NCBI GenBank assembly: GCA_025464795.1
Contig: JAODNB010000303.1
Span: 1-34,529 of the forward strand
DNA from: Frankiales bacterium
GTDB lineage: Bacteria; Actinomycetota; Actinomycetes; Mycobacteriales; SCTD01
Length of the DNA: 34,529 nucleotides
Reading direction: 5' to 3'
Both the position numbers and the translations under genes were made by a program. Below are positions 1 through 8,044 of this stretch, one piece after another. Within the stretch, counting starts at the first letter, position 1. The number at the start of each line of letters is the position of its first letter. The notes beneath the pieces are model-generated. The model did no database searches, was not told the DNA's origin, and worked only from the letters and a program-made list of their open reading frames with translations.

Positions 1-1633
1 CCTCGAGGTCGAGCTGCTCGACGACGTAGGACTCGCCCTGGTGGAGGTAGACGGCCCCGGTGTGCGCTTGGGCGTGGGCTGAGCTGTTGTCGACCGTGCC
101 GAGCAGCCGTCCCGTGGCCGACTCGACCAGCCGCACGGGTGGGCCGCCGGCCCCGCGAAGGTCGGCGTCGGGACGCTCACGGGAGGTCCAGAACCAGCCC
201 CGCGGGCGGTGCTTGAGCAGCCCTCGCCGCACCAGGTCGGGCAGGACGTCGAGAGCGCCGGGGAACATCGGCAGGTCCGCCTCGGTGAGAGGCAGCTCGG
301 CGGCGGCGCAGCACAGGTGAGGTCCCAGGACGTAGGGGTTCGCTGGGTCGAGCACCGTCGCCTCCACTGCGCGACCGAACATCGCGGCGGGATGGTGGAC
401 CAGGTAGGTGTCGAGCGGGTCGTCCCGGGCGATGAAGACCGCAAGGGCGCCCTGGCCGGCCCGTCCGGCACGTCCGGCCTGCTGCCACACCGAGGCGACC
501 GTGCCCGGCCATCCGCTGAGGACAACGGCGTCGAGGCCCGCGACATCGACACCGAGCTCGAGGGCGTTCGTGGCAGCGACCCCGAGCAGATCGCCGGACT
601 GCAGGCGCTTCTCGAGCTCGCGCCTCTCCTCGGGCAGATAACCCGAGCGGTAGGCAGCGATCCGCGGGGCCAGTGAGGGCGCGGCTTCCTGCAGCGCCCG
701 TCGTGCGTTGATCGCGACCGCCTCAGCACCCCGCCTGGAGCGCACGAAGGCGATCGTGCGTGCTCCCTCCACGACCAGGTCGGCGAGCAGGTCACCGGTC
801 TCGGCCGTCGCGGAACGCCGTACGGGGGCGCCGTTCTCGCCGCCGTAGTCCGGCATGAGCGGCGGCTCCCAGAGCGCGAACTCCGTGGTGCCTCGAGGGG
901 ACGCGTCGTCGGTGACGGCGACGACGTCCAGGCCCGTCAGGAGGGACGCTGAGGCCGCTGGGTCGCTGACCGTCGCCGAGGCGAGCAGGAAGACCGGCTC
1001 CGCGCCGTACCTCGCGCAGACCCGGCGCAGTCGGCGCAGCACCTGCGCAACGTGGGACCCGAACACCCCGCGGTAGGTGTGGCACTCGTCGACGATCACG
1101 AAGCGCAGACCGCGCAGGAACCGCGAGAAGTCCGCGTGCCGCGGGAGGACGGACCGGTGCAGCATGTCCGGGTTGGTCAGCACGAAGGTCCCGAAGCGGC
1201 GGACCCAGTCCCGTTCCTCGTGGGCGGTGTCCCCGTCGTAGGTGGCCGCCCGCACCGCCATGAGGTTGAGGGCGCGCACCGCCCGGAGCTGGTCCGTGGC
1301 CAGCGCCTTGGTGGGGGACAGGTACAGCGTGGTGGCCCGCTCGTCCTCCAGCAGCGCAGCCAGCGAGGGCAGGAGGTACGCGAGGGACTTGCCGGAGGCC
1401 GTACCGGTGCTGATCACCACCGAGGAACCACCGCGCGCGAGGTCGGCGGCCTGCGCCTGGTGCTCCCACGGTGCCGTGACGCCCTGCAGCGCTAACCGGT
1501 CGAGCAGCAGCTGAGGGACCCACAGCGGCCACTCGGCGGCCCGACCGACGCGTGCGGGGACGTGCTCGACGTGCGTGACGCGGTCAGCGCGGGACGGATC
1601 CAGCAGCAGGCGCTGCAACAAGGAGGAGGACAT
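1..1633 (-). CDS. DEAD/DEAH-box (DECH) helicase, 3' end outside window
   Basis: Superfamily 2 helicase expected to unwind nucleic acid with ATP. Reading the minus strand from the ATG gives 544 codons with no stop before the window edge, so the C-terminus is missing. Motifs in order: WEHQ at residues 56-59, Walker A GTASGKS at 77-83, SPTKALA (Ia) at 106-112, TNPDMLH (Ib) at 153-159, DECH (motif II) at 182-185, then SAT in LLASATVSDP (III) and QQAGRAGRAG (VI). DECH plus this C-terminal helicase lobe suits the YprA/Hrq1-like family, which often carries a DUF1998 zinc domain; that part would lie outside. The start was chosen because GAGG lies about 11 bases upstream; an in-frame ATG at 1654 has no such site. 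It is divergent from the bldG-like gene, an arrangement I recall from Streptomyces. The substrate cannot be told from sequence. Confidence 0.9.
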   Translation of the reverse strand, partial: MSSSLLQRLLLDPSRADRVTHVEHVPARVGRAAEWPLWVPQLLLDRLALQGVTAPWEHQAQAADLARGGSSVVISTGTASGKSLAYLLPSLAALLEDERATTLYLSPTKALATDQLRAVRALNLMAVRAATYDGDTAHEERDWVRRFGTFVLTNPDMLHRSVLPRHADFSRFLRGLRFVIVDECHTYRGVFGSHVAQVLRRLRRVCARYGAEPVFLLASATVSDPAASASLLTGLDVVAVTDDASPRGTTEFALWEPPLMPDYGGENGAPVRRSATAETGDLLADLVVEGARTIAFVRSRRGAEAVAINARRALQEAAPSLAPRIAAYRSGYLPEERRELEKRLQSGDLLGVAATNALELGVDVAGLDAVVLSGWPGTVASVWQQAGRAGRAGQGALAVFIARDDPLDTYLVHHPAAMFGRAVEATVLDPANPYVLGPHLCCAAAELPLTEADLPMFPGALDVLPDLVRRGLLKHRPRGWFWTSRERPDADLRGAGGPPVRLVESATGRLLGTVDNSSAHAQAHTGAVYLHQGESYVVEQLDLE

Positions 1634-1670
1634 CGCAGGACCATCCTCGACCATGTGGGCATAGGGTGGC

Positions 1671-1708
1671 GGCACGGTTAGATCACCGTGCCAGGGGTAC
1701 CCAACCCC
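1671..1708. promoter_or_regulatory. Tandem dyads in the helicase/bldG divergent region
   Basis: GGCACGGT (1671-1678) and ACCGTGCC (1685-1692) form a perfect 8-bp inverted repeat around TAGATC. It is followed at once by GGGGT (1694-1698) and ACCCC (1704-1708) around ACCCA. They lie 45-80 bases upstream of the bldG-like start, so they may be an operator in the 119-bp divergent promoter region or hairpins in the bldG leader. The function is inferred from position only. Confidence 0.4.
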
Positions 1709-1752
1709 GAGTGGCGGCACCGGCCGCCCTGTCAGTCGTGGAGGAAACCGCA

Positions 1753-2100
1753 GTGGACCTGTCGCTGGAAGATCGCCAAGAGGGTGACCGCACGATTGTG
1801 GTGGTCGGCGGCGAGATCGATGTCTATACGGCACCGAAGCTGCGCGAGAAGCTCATCGACCTGGTCAGCGCGGGGCACTACCACCTCGTGGTCGACATGG
1901 AGGCCGTCGAGTTCCTCGACTCGACGGGGCTCGGGGTCCTCGTCGGTGGTCTGAAGCGCGTCCGTGCGCACGAGGGATCGCTGCGCCTGGTCTGCACCCA
2001 GGAGCGGATCCTCAAGATCTTCCGCATCACCGGTCTCACCAAGGTGTTCCCGATCCACGCGACGGTGGCCGAGGCCGTCGCCGCGACGGAAACGGCCTAA
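1753..2100 (+). CDS. bldG: Anti-sigma factor antagonist (STAS domain), BldG-like
   Basis: Single-domain STAS protein of 115 residues. Such proteins bind anti-sigma kinases when unphosphorylated and release a sigma factor. The GTG start is set by GGAGGA at 1740-1745, seven bases upstream, and gives MDLSLEDRQ as N-terminus; the frame stays open further upstream but that extension has no family support. The conserved serine is Ser57 in FLDSTGLGV (54-62), the same number as the phosphorylated serine known for Streptomyces coelicolor BldG. GEIDVYTAP (20-28) is the usual strand-turn before the first helix. The gene ends 8 bases before the anti-sigma-like gene, so the two are probably co-transcribed. 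BldG orthology rests on size, Ser57 and neighbours; the partners here are inferred. Confidence 0.9.
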   Translation: MDLSLEDRQEGDRTIVVVGGEIDVYTAPKLREKLIDLVSAGHYHLVVDMEAVEFLDSTGLGVLVGGLKRVRAHEGSLRLVCTQERILKIFRITGLTKVFPIHATVAEAVAATETA

Positions 2101-2108
2101 GCGCGGGC

Positions 2109-2528
2109 GTGGCCACCGTCGAGCTGCTGCTCTCTGCTCTCCCTGCTCACGTCCGTACCGCTCGTCTGGTCGGTGTGGCTGCCGCGCGCCGGGCGGGACT
2201 TGCCGATGACCTCGTCGACGAGCTTCGACTCGCGGTCGGGGAGGCCTGCTCCCGGGCTGTCGCGGTCAACGCCGAGCACGCCCCGGAGACGCCCATCAAG
2301 ATCACCGTTCGTGATGATCCTGCTGGCCTGACGGTAGAGGTGACCGATGCCGGGCCCGAGAGCGGCCCGTTGTCGGACGACGTCGAGGACCTGTTCGCTG
2401 AGGACGCGGTCGACCCGCGGGTGGCCCTGGCCGTCCTTGCGGGGCTCGTCGACGAGCTCGACATCACGTCCACTGAGGCGGGCACGACGGTGACCCTCCG
2501 GTGGCCCCTGCCGGTGCGCGTCTCCTGA
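2109..2528 (+). CDS. RsbW-like anti-sigma factor, degenerate GHKL ATPase
   Basis: A 139-residue protein with the layout of the HATPase_c_2 family (RsbW/SpoIIAB), expected to bind the BldG-like protein encoded 8 bases upstream and possibly a sigma factor. N-box region: ELRLAVGEACSRAVAVN, where the usual catalytic Glu and Asn positions are only partly kept (EACSRA instead of EAxxNA). G1 region: TDAGPESG, roughly DxGxG with the glycine pattern disturbed. G2 region: DPRVALAVLAGLVDEL, lacking the usual GxGL signature. This suggests weak or lost kinase activity, as in other anti-sigma relatives, but that is inference from eye alignment. The GTG start has no strong SD, so translation may depend on coupling to the upstream gene. 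Position next to bldG matches my memory of Streptomyces. Confidence 0.78.
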   Translation: MATVELLLSALPAHVRTARLVGVAAARRAGLADDLVDELRLAVGEACSRAVAVNAEHAPETPIKITVRDDPAGLTVEVTDAGPESGPLSDDVEDLFAEDAVDPRVALAVLAGLVDELDITSTEAGTTVTLRWPLPVRVS

Positions 2529-2568
2529 TCTTGGCGGGGCGGTGTGAGTCGGATCACGCCGACATGCG

Positions 2569-2574
2569 TATTCT
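2569..2574 (+). promoter_or_regulatory. Possible -10 box for hppA
   Basis: TATTCT fits the actinobacterial TANNNT -10 pattern and lies 107 bases before the hppA start, in a 152-bp gap after the anti-sigma-like gene. No convincing -35 hexamer is seen 16-18 bases upstream, so this is a weak call. Confidence 0.3.
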
Positions 2575-2644
2575 GGCCGCGCCCGTCCCGTTTCCCGGGT
2601 CGGAGCCGCACCGCCTTCTGCCCCTACGAAGCGTGCGACCCCTT

Positions 2645-2664
2645 CGCGGGCAATGTTGCCCGCG
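2645..2664. repeat. 9-bp perfect dyad upstream of hppA
   Basis: Arms CGCGGGCAA and TTGCCCGCG flank a two-base centre TG. The element ends 16 bases before the hppA ATG and just upstream of its Shine-Dalgarno GGAGG (2672-2676). The two-base centre fits a protein-binding operator better than an RNA hairpin, but either could affect hppA expression. No regulator is identified. Confidence 0.5.
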
Positions 2665-2680
2665 CTGACCTGGAGGACAC

Positions 2681-5002
2681 ATGTCAGCGCTCCACCTCGC
2701 TGCCGGCAGAGTCGCATCAAACGACCTGCCAACGTACTTGCCCGATGACAAGAAGCTTCTGTACATCATCCTGGCCGTCTCGATCGTGGCGCTCGGCTTC
2801 GCGGGACTGTTCGCGAAGCAGGTCCTGGTCGCCGAGCAGGGCCCGCAGAAGATGCGGGACATCAGCAAGGCCGTGCAGGAGGGCGCAGCCGCCTACCTGA
2901 ACCGGCAGTTCAAGACCCTGGCCGTGTTCGCGGTGCTGGTGTTCGGGCTGCTGTTCATCCTGCCCGGGAGCTCCGAGGTCCGAGTGGGCCGCTCGCTGTT
3001 CTTCGCCGTCGGTGCGCTGTTCTCGGCCGCTGTCGGTTTCATCGGCATGACCCTCGCGACGCGGGCGAACGTCCGTGTCGCGCACGCCGCCAACACCGTC
3101 GGGGAGAAGCCGGCTCTGCGGATCGCCTTCCGCTCGGGCGGCACGGTCGGCATGCTCACCGTCGGCCTCGGCCTGCTCGGTGCGACGACGGTGCTCCTCG
3201 TCTACGGCAAGAACGCGCCCGAGGTGCTCGAGGGCTTCGGCTTCGGCGCTGCTCTGCTCGCGATGTTCATGCGCGTCGGCGGCGGCATCTTCACCAAGGC
3301 GGCTGACGTCGGTGCCGACCTGGTCGGCAAGGTGGAGCAGGGGATCCCTGAGGATGACCCCCGCAACGCCGCCACCATCGCGGACAACGTGGGTGACAAC
3401 GTCGGCGACTGCGCCGGTATGGCGGCAGACCTCTTCGAGTCCTACGCCGTCACGCTCGTCGCCGCGCTCATCCTCGGCCAGGCGGCCTTCGGCTCACTCG
3501 GGCTCGTGCTCCCGCTCATCATCCCGGCCATCGGCGTGCTCACGGCCCTCGTCGGCATCTACGCCACGGCGTCGCGTGACAGCGACAAGAACGGCCTGAC
3601 CGCCATCAACCGCGGCTTCTTCATCAGCGCGCTCGTGTCGGCGGCGCTCGTCGCCGTCGCGACCTACTCCTACCTCCCCGACAGCTACGCGCAGATCGAG
3701 GGGGTAGCCGGCAGCATCAAGGGCCTCGACGGGGATCCGCGGCTGTTCGCACTCGGTGCAGTCATCATCGGCATCGTGCTCGCCAGCGCGATCCAGGTCC
3801 TGACGGGGTACTTCACCGAGACCGACCGCAAGCCGGTCCGTGAGATCGGCAAGAGCTCGCTCACGGGCGCGGCCACGGTCGTCCTCGCTGGCATCTCCGT
3901 CGGCCTCGAGTCGGCTGTCTACTCCGCCATCCTCATCGGTGGTGCGGTGTACGCCGCGTTCCTGCTCGGTGCCGGCGTCCCGCTGCTCGCGCTGTTCGCT
4001 GTCGCCCTGGCCGGAACGGGGCTGCTCACCACGGTCGGGGTCATCGTCGCCATGGACACCTTCGGCCCGATCTCCGACAACGCCCAGGGCGTCGCTGAGA
4101 TGTCCGGGGAGGTCGGCGAAGAGGGCGCGATCGTGCTCACCAAGCTCGACGCCGTCGGCAACACGACCAAGGCCATCACCAAGGGCATCGCCATCGCGAC
4201 GGCTGTGCTCGCCGCCACCGCCCTGTTCGGCTCCTTCCGCACGAAGGTCGGCGAGGCCCTCGTGACGGCAGGCGGGGCCGCGCACCACTACCGGTTCGCC
4301 CTGTCGATCGACGAGCCGAACCTGCTGTTCGGGCTGATCATCGGCGCGGCGGTGGTCTTCCTGTTCTCGGGACTCGCCATCAACGCGGTCTCCCGAGCGG
4401 CCGGCCGGGTGGTGTTCGAGGTGCGCGAGCAGTTCCGCACCAAGCCGGGGATCATGGACTTCACGGAGAAGCCCGACTACGCCCGCGTCGTCGACATCTG
4501 CACGAAGGACTCGCTGCGCGAGCTGGCCACTCCTGGTCTGCTGGCCGTCCTGGCACCGATCGCCGTCGGCTTCGCCCTCGGCTACGCCCCGCTCGGTGCG
4601 TTCCTCGCCGGCGCCATCGCCGCCGGTGTCCTCATGGCCGTCTTCCTGGCCAACGCCGGTGGCGCGTGGGACAACGCGAAGAAGCTCGTCGAGGACGGCA
4701 CGCACGGTGGCAAGGGCTCCCCGGCCCACGAGGCGACGATCATCGGTGACACCGTCGGTGACCCCTTCAAGGACACCGCCGGCCCGGCGATCAACCCGCT
4801 GCTCAAGGTCATGAACCTGGTCGCCCTGCTCATCGCTCCCACCGTGGTGAAGTACGGCCTCGGAGTGGACGAGAACAAGGGCGTCCGGGCCGTGGTCGCG
4901 GGACTGGCGATCCTGGGCATCGTCGTCGCGGTGACGATCAGCAACCGCCGTGGGGTCTCGACCACGAGCGACGTCATCGAGAAGGCCAAGACCGGCGCCT
5001 GA
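2681..5002 (+). CDS. hppA: K+-independent membrane H+-pumping pyrophosphatase
   Basis: Membrane pyrophosphatase that couples PPi hydrolysis to proton export; 773 residues with about 16 hydrophobic segments, the usual size. Substrate-site motifs are present: ADVGADLVGKVEQG near residue 208, DDPRNAATIADNVGDNVGD near 224-243 and the C-terminal GDTVGDPFKDTAGPAIN near 688-705. The potassium-specificity segment reads GNTTKAITKG with Lys497 and Thr500; the lysine at this place marks the K+-independent class, whereas K+-dependent enzymes have alanine. The ATG has GGAGG four bases upstream. The gene stands alone between a 152-bp upstream gap with a dyad and a strong downstream hairpin, so it looks monocistronic. 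A soluble pyrophosphatase is also encoded in this window. Proton rather than sodium pumping is inferred from the K+-independent class. Confidence 0.97.
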   Translation: MSALHLAAGRVASNDLPTYLPDDKKLLYIILAVSIVALGFAGLFAKQVLVAEQGPQKMRDISKAVQEGAAAYLNRQFKTLAVFAVLVFGLLFILPGSSEVRVGRSLFFAVGALFSAAVGFIGMTLATRANVRVAHAANTVGEKPALRIAFRSGGTVGMLTVGLGLLGATTVLLVYGKNAPEVLEGFGFGAALLAMFMRVGGGIFTKAADVGADLVGKVEQGIPEDDPRNAATIADNVGDNVGDCAGMAADLFESYAVTLVAALILGQAAFGSLGLVLPLIIPAIGVLTALVGIYATASRDSDKNGLTAINRGFFISALVSAALVAVATYSYLPDSYAQIEGVAGSIKGLDGDPRLFALGAVIIGIVLASAIQVLTGYFTETDRKPVREIGKSSLTGAATVVLAGISVGLESAVYSAILIGGAVYAAFLLGAGVPLLALFAVALAGTGLLTTVGVIVAMDTFGPISDNAQGVAEMSGEVGEEGAIVLTKLDAVGNTTKAITKGIAIATAVLAATALFGSFRTKVGEALVTAGGAAHHYRFALSIDEPNLLFGLIIGAAVVFLFSGLAINAVSRAAGRVVFEVREQFRTKPGIMDFTEKPDYARVVDICTKDSLRELATPGLLAVLAPIAVGFALGYAPLGAFLAGAIAAGVLMAVFLANAGGAWDNAKKLVEDGTHGGKGSPAHEATIIGDTVGDPFKDTAGPAINPLLKVMNLVALLIAPTVVKYGLGVDENKGVRAVVAGLAILGIVVAVTISNRRGVSTTSDVIEKAKTGA

Positions 5003-5016
5003 TCTTCCGCACGGTC

Positions 5017-5054
5017 GAAGGGCCCGTTCCCGCAGTACGGGGGACGGGCCCTTC
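5017..5054 (+). terminator. Strong hairpin terminator after hppA
   Basis: GAAGGGCCCGT (5017-5027) pairs with ACGGGCCCTTC (5044-5054), and CCCG (5029-5032) pairs with CGGG (5038-5041) inside it, leaving loop CAGTA. It begins 15 bases after the hppA stop. No T-run follows, which is common for actinobacterial terminators. Confidence 0.85.
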
Positions 5055-5189
5055 CGCTATGTCGCCCCATGTCCGTGGTGCCCGAATCCACCACCCGCCC
5101 GTGAGGTTTGCAGGGCGCAGGAACGTGCACAACGTGAACGAGACGTAACGCTGAGGCATCACGACGCCGCGGGCTCACCCCTCTGCGCG

Positions 5190-5219
5190 TTGACCCTTGC
5201 CCCGGTCGTCTCCAAGGAT
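5190..5219 (+). promoter_or_regulatory. Candidate sigma-70 promoter for the surface-protein gene
   Basis: TTGACC (5190-5195) and AAGGAT (5214-5219) are separated by 18 bases and lie 36 bases before the GTG start of the LPRTG protein. The -35 is near consensus; the -10 differs from TANNNT at its first base. The gap between the hppA terminator and this promoter holds no other gene that I can see. Confidence 0.5.
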
Positions 5220-5254
5220 GTCCGCATCAGCTCGATCAAGGCAGGGGAACGACA

Positions 5255-6562
5255 GTGAGCTTCCGAAGCAGCACCAGAGTCCTGGGTTCGATCGTCGCCA
5301 TCACGGTGCCGCTCGTGCTCGGCGGCATGCAGACCTCAGCGTCCGCGGCAACCGTCGACTCGGGCGGGTTCGCCGAGGCCTACGGCCTGCTCATCGACGC
5401 CACCCTCCTGCAGGGCAACGTCCCGGTGACGGTCGGCCCGCTGGCGCCTGTCGCCAGCTCCTGCCCGCCGGCGTCGGGCGTCAAGACGACCCAGCTCCTC
5501 GGGGCAGGGGACCCGACGGTCGCTCGGGCTGACGTGCTGAACACCGGTGCCGCGACCGACTGCTCCGGGAACAAGTCCCTGGCCTCCGCCCAGACGACCA
5601 ACGTCACCGCGCTGGGTGCCGCCGCGCCCCTGAAGATCGAGACGGACGAGATCACCGCGACGTCCGGGACCACGTGCGCAACAGCCCCGAAGGGCTCCAC
5701 GGTCATCGCGAACCTGAAGGTGGGTGGCACCGCCGTGCCGCTGCCCACGGACATCCCGCCGAACACCGACCTGCTGCCGCAGCTGTTCGGGCCGCTCGGC
5801 ATCCGCGTGATCCTGAACGAGCAGCACCCAGCTGCGTCAGGCCGCGGCCTGGTGGTCAACGGACTGCACATCATCGCCGCGGGCGCTGGAGCGCTCCCGA
5901 TCGGCGGCGCCGTGATCCGCGGTGACGTCATCATCAGCCATGCCGTGTCCGGCGTGGTCTGCCCGGGCGGTCCGGGCAGCGACAACGGTGGCCTGCCCAA
6001 GCCCGACATCAGCTTCACCAAGGTGGCGAACCCGACGACCGCCAAGCCCGGGGAGAAGGTCACCTACACCGCCACGGTCACCAACACGTCCACGACCCCC
6101 TGCGAGGTCCTGAAGTTCGTCGAGCACGTCTCGCCGGCCTTCAACCTCGGCTCCAGCGCCGGCGCCTTCGGCACTGCCCTGGACACCCCGGCTCCGGTCC
6201 GCACCGATGGCGGCGTGGACGCGGTCCTGCGGCCGACCGGTCTCACCATCGCCCCTGGTAAGTCCGCGGTCCAGACGTTCACGGTCACCGTCAAGCCCAC
6301 GACGGCCCCGGGGACCTACTACGACTCGCTCGAGATCTACTGCGGTCTGAACGGGAACTTCGTGAGCGGCCCCCTGGCCCCCGTCACCGTCCCGGCTGCT
6401 GCCGCGCCGGCCCCGCCGGCCGTCACGCCGCCGGTGGACGTCGCGGGTCCCGCTGCCCCGCAGCTGCCTCGCACCGGTGGCTCGCCGCTCCCCGCCGCAG
6501 CCGCTCTGGTGCTGCTCGCCAGCGCCGCAGTGATCTACCGCAAGCGGCTCGCGCAGCTCTGA
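5255..6562 (+). CDS. Secreted choice-of-anchor P / DUF11-like protein with LPRTG sorting signal
   Basis: A 435-residue exported protein. Residues 1-31 form a signal peptide (Arg-rich start, hydrophobic core, ASA before the mature ATVDSG). Residues 33-240 look like the choice-of-anchor P region seen in actinobacterial surface proteins. Residues 249-380 (PDISFTKVANPTT onward) resemble a DUF11-type beta-sandwich repeat. A Pro/Ala-rich spacer follows. The C-terminus has LPRTG at 404-408, a hydrophobic segment and the basic tail RKRLAQL, the three parts of a sortase signal, so the protein is probably covalently anchored to peptidoglycan. GTG is the start, with AGGGG eight bases before it. No sortase gene lies in the window. 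The biological role is unknown; the anchor-P assignment is by recall of family appearance. Confidence 0.85.
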   Translation: MSFRSSTRVLGSIVAITVPLVLGGMQTSASAATVDSGGFAEAYGLLIDATLLQGNVPVTVGPLAPVASSCPPASGVKTTQLLGAGDPTVARADVLNTGAATDCSGNKSLASAQTTNVTALGAAAPLKIETDEITATSGTTCATAPKGSTVIANLKVGGTAVPLPTDIPPNTDLLPQLFGPLGIRVILNEQHPAASGRGLVVNGLHIIAAGAGALPIGGAVIRGDVIISHAVSGVVCPGGPGSDNGGLPKPDISFTKVANPTTAKPGEKVTYTATVTNTSTTPCEVLKFVEHVSPAFNLGSSAGAFGTALDTPAPVRTDGGVDAVLRPTGLTIAPGKSAVQTFTVTVKPTTAPGTYYDSLEIYCGLNGNFVSGPLAPVTVPAAAAPAPPAVTPPVDVAGPAAPQLPRTGGSPLPAAAALVLLASAAVIYRKRLAQL

Positions 6563-6577
6563 GACACGGCTGACGAC

Positions 6578-6607
6578 GCAGGCCCGGCCCACCAGGGCCG
6601 GGCCTGC
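6578..6607 (+). terminator. 13-bp hairpin terminator after the surface-protein gene
   Basis: GCAGGCCCGGCCC (6578-6590) and GGGCCGGGCCTGC (6595-6607) pair perfectly with loop ACCA, 16 bases after the stop codon. No T-run. It separates the surface-protein gene from the methyltransferase gene, which starts only 18 bases later. Confidence 0.88.
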
Positions 6608-6613
6608 GGTCGT

Positions 6614-6619
6614 TAGCGT
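6614..6619 (+). promoter_or_regulatory. -10 box for probable leaderless methyltransferase mRNA
   Basis: TAGCGT fits TANNNT and ends 6 bases before the GTG start, where transcription would be expected to begin. No Shine-Dalgarno lies in between. The upstream -35 zone falls in the terminator hairpin and shows no consensus. Confidence 0.5.
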
Positions 6620-6625
6620 GACGGG

Positions 6626-8044
6626 GTGTCGCCGTCCACCCCCGCCCTGCCTGATCCGACCGCTCTGCTGGTCGATGCGCCCGAGGTTCGAGCCGCCCTG
6701 CAGCGGGCCGGCTGGTCCTCGTCCGCGCTCGACGAGCTGCTCGGCCCGTCCTACCGAGGGCACCTGGATCGGGGCGAGCTGAGCCCGCTGCTCCGTCGTA
6801 CCCGGGGTTCTGGCGAGCTCGCGCGACTCGTTCGGGCTCTCGTCGTCGGTGGGGAGGTCGCGCCAGGGACCCTGCCCGACAGCTGGGTGCGGGACGGCCG
6901 CGCTGTCACCCGGCTGCAGGCCGTACCGCACGACGGCCTGGACGTGACCGTCCCGCACGACCCGGGCAGTGCCGCCGCGCAGGTCCATCCCGAGCAGGTC
7001 CTGGGCGTCGGCGCGGCCAGCATGACGCTCGCCTCGGCGACGCCGCGCGCGGTCGTGGGCTCCACCCTGGATCTCGGGACCGGGGCCGGGATCCAGGCAC
7101 TGCTCGCCGAGGACCACTCCGGCTCCGTCGTGGCGACCGACCGGAACGCCCGAGCCGTCGCCTACACCCGCCTCGCAGCCGCCTTGAACGGAACGGGTCT
7201 CGACGCGCGACAGGGAGACCTGCTGGACCCGGTGAGGGGCGAGACGTTCGACCTCGTCGTGAGCAACCCGCCGTTCGTCGTCTCTCCCGGCCGCCGCTAC
7301 ACCTACCGGGACGCGGGCTACCAGGGCGACGACGTGTGCAGCCGGTTGGTGCAGGAGATCCCGACCGTGCTAGCACCGGGGGGGCACGCGGTTCTGCTGG
7401 TGAACTGGCTCCACCTCGAGGGGCAGGACGGCGACGAGCGCGTCCTGTCCTGGTTCGAGGGGACGGGCTGCGACGGGTGGGTCGTGCAGCGCGAGCTGGC
7501 CGCCCCTGAGGACTACGTGACCGCTTGGCTCCGGGACACCGACGAGACGGCGTTCGACGACCTGTACGACGAGTGGGTCGACGCGCTGAGGGGCGTCGAG
7601 GCCGTGGCGTTCGGGATCGTCGCGATGCACAGGCGGGTCGACGGCTTGGCGCCCCAGGTCGTGCTCGACGTGGTCGACCAGCCGACCGCGGCGACGTGGG
7701 GCGAGGAGGTCACCGCGCACTTCGCCCGACGCGTGCTGCTGGAGGGCGACCTGCTCGAGGCTCGGCTGCGACTTCGTCCGGACGTGCGGCTGCACCAGGT
7801 CGCGACGCCGACCGCAGACGGCTGGATGGCGGACAACCAGCTGCTGCAGCAGGAGGCCGGCCTGCGCTGGAGCGGAGGGGTCGATCCGTACGGCGCGACG
7901 CTCCTGGCTGCCTGCGACGGCACCCAGAAGCTCGGGAACCTGCTGGCGGTCCTGGCCTCGAGCGCAGGTCTGTCCCAGGCCGATGCGGCAGAGCAGGTGC
8001 TGCCCGTCCTGCGGCACCTGGTCGCCAAGGGCTTCCTGTCCTGA
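6626..8044 (+). CDS. Class I SAM-dependent methyltransferase with NPPF motif
   Basis: A 472-residue protein with a central Rossmann methyltransferase domain: SAM-binding LDLGTGAG at 148-155, acidic VVATDRN at 168-174 and catalytic SNPPF at 213-217. The NPPF tetrapeptide marks enzymes that methylate exocyclic amino groups of bases or the glutamine amide (HemK/PrmC, RsmC/RlmG, N6-adenine enzymes). The first 140 residues and the last 150 are helical extensions that do not look like PrmC or RsmC; I recall this architecture as a DUF7059-containing actinobacterial family, with substrate unknown. The GTG start sits 6 bases after a -10-like hexamer. It precedes topA by 78 bases. Substrate (rRNA, tRNA, protein or DNA) cannot be decided from sequence. 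Confidence 0.85.
   Translation: MSPSTPALPDPTALLVDAPEVRAALQRAGWSSSALDELLGPSYRGHLDRGELSPLLRRTRGSGELARLVRALVVGGEVAPGTLPDSWVRDGRAVTRLQAVPHDGLDVTVPHDPGSAAAQVHPEQVLGVGAASMTLASATPRAVVGSTLDLGTGAGIQALLAEDHSGSVVATDRNARAVAYTRLAAALNGTGLDARQGDLLDPVRGETFDLVVSNPPFVVSPGRRYTYRDAGYQGDDVCSRLVQEIPTVLAPGGHAVLLVNWLHLEGQDGDERVLSWFEGTGCDGWVVQRELAAPEDYVTAWLRDTDETAFDDLYDEWVDALRGVEAVAFGIVAMHRRVDGLAPQVVLDVVDQPTAATWGEEVTAHFARRVLLEGDLLEARLRLRPDVRLHQVATPTADGWMADNQLLQQEAGLRWSGGVDPYGATLLAACDGTQKLGNLLAVLASSAGLSQADAAEQVLPVLRHLVAKGFLS

Noticed and set aside
1666..1752. 29-codon N-terminal extension of the BldG-like protein
   Set aside because: It reads through the inverted repeats and has no family match; the GTG at 1753 has a good SD and gives the normal length.
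3494..4729. 411-codon minus-strand frame opposite hppA
   Set aside because: Antisense shadow of a certain gene, with highly charged low-complexity translation.
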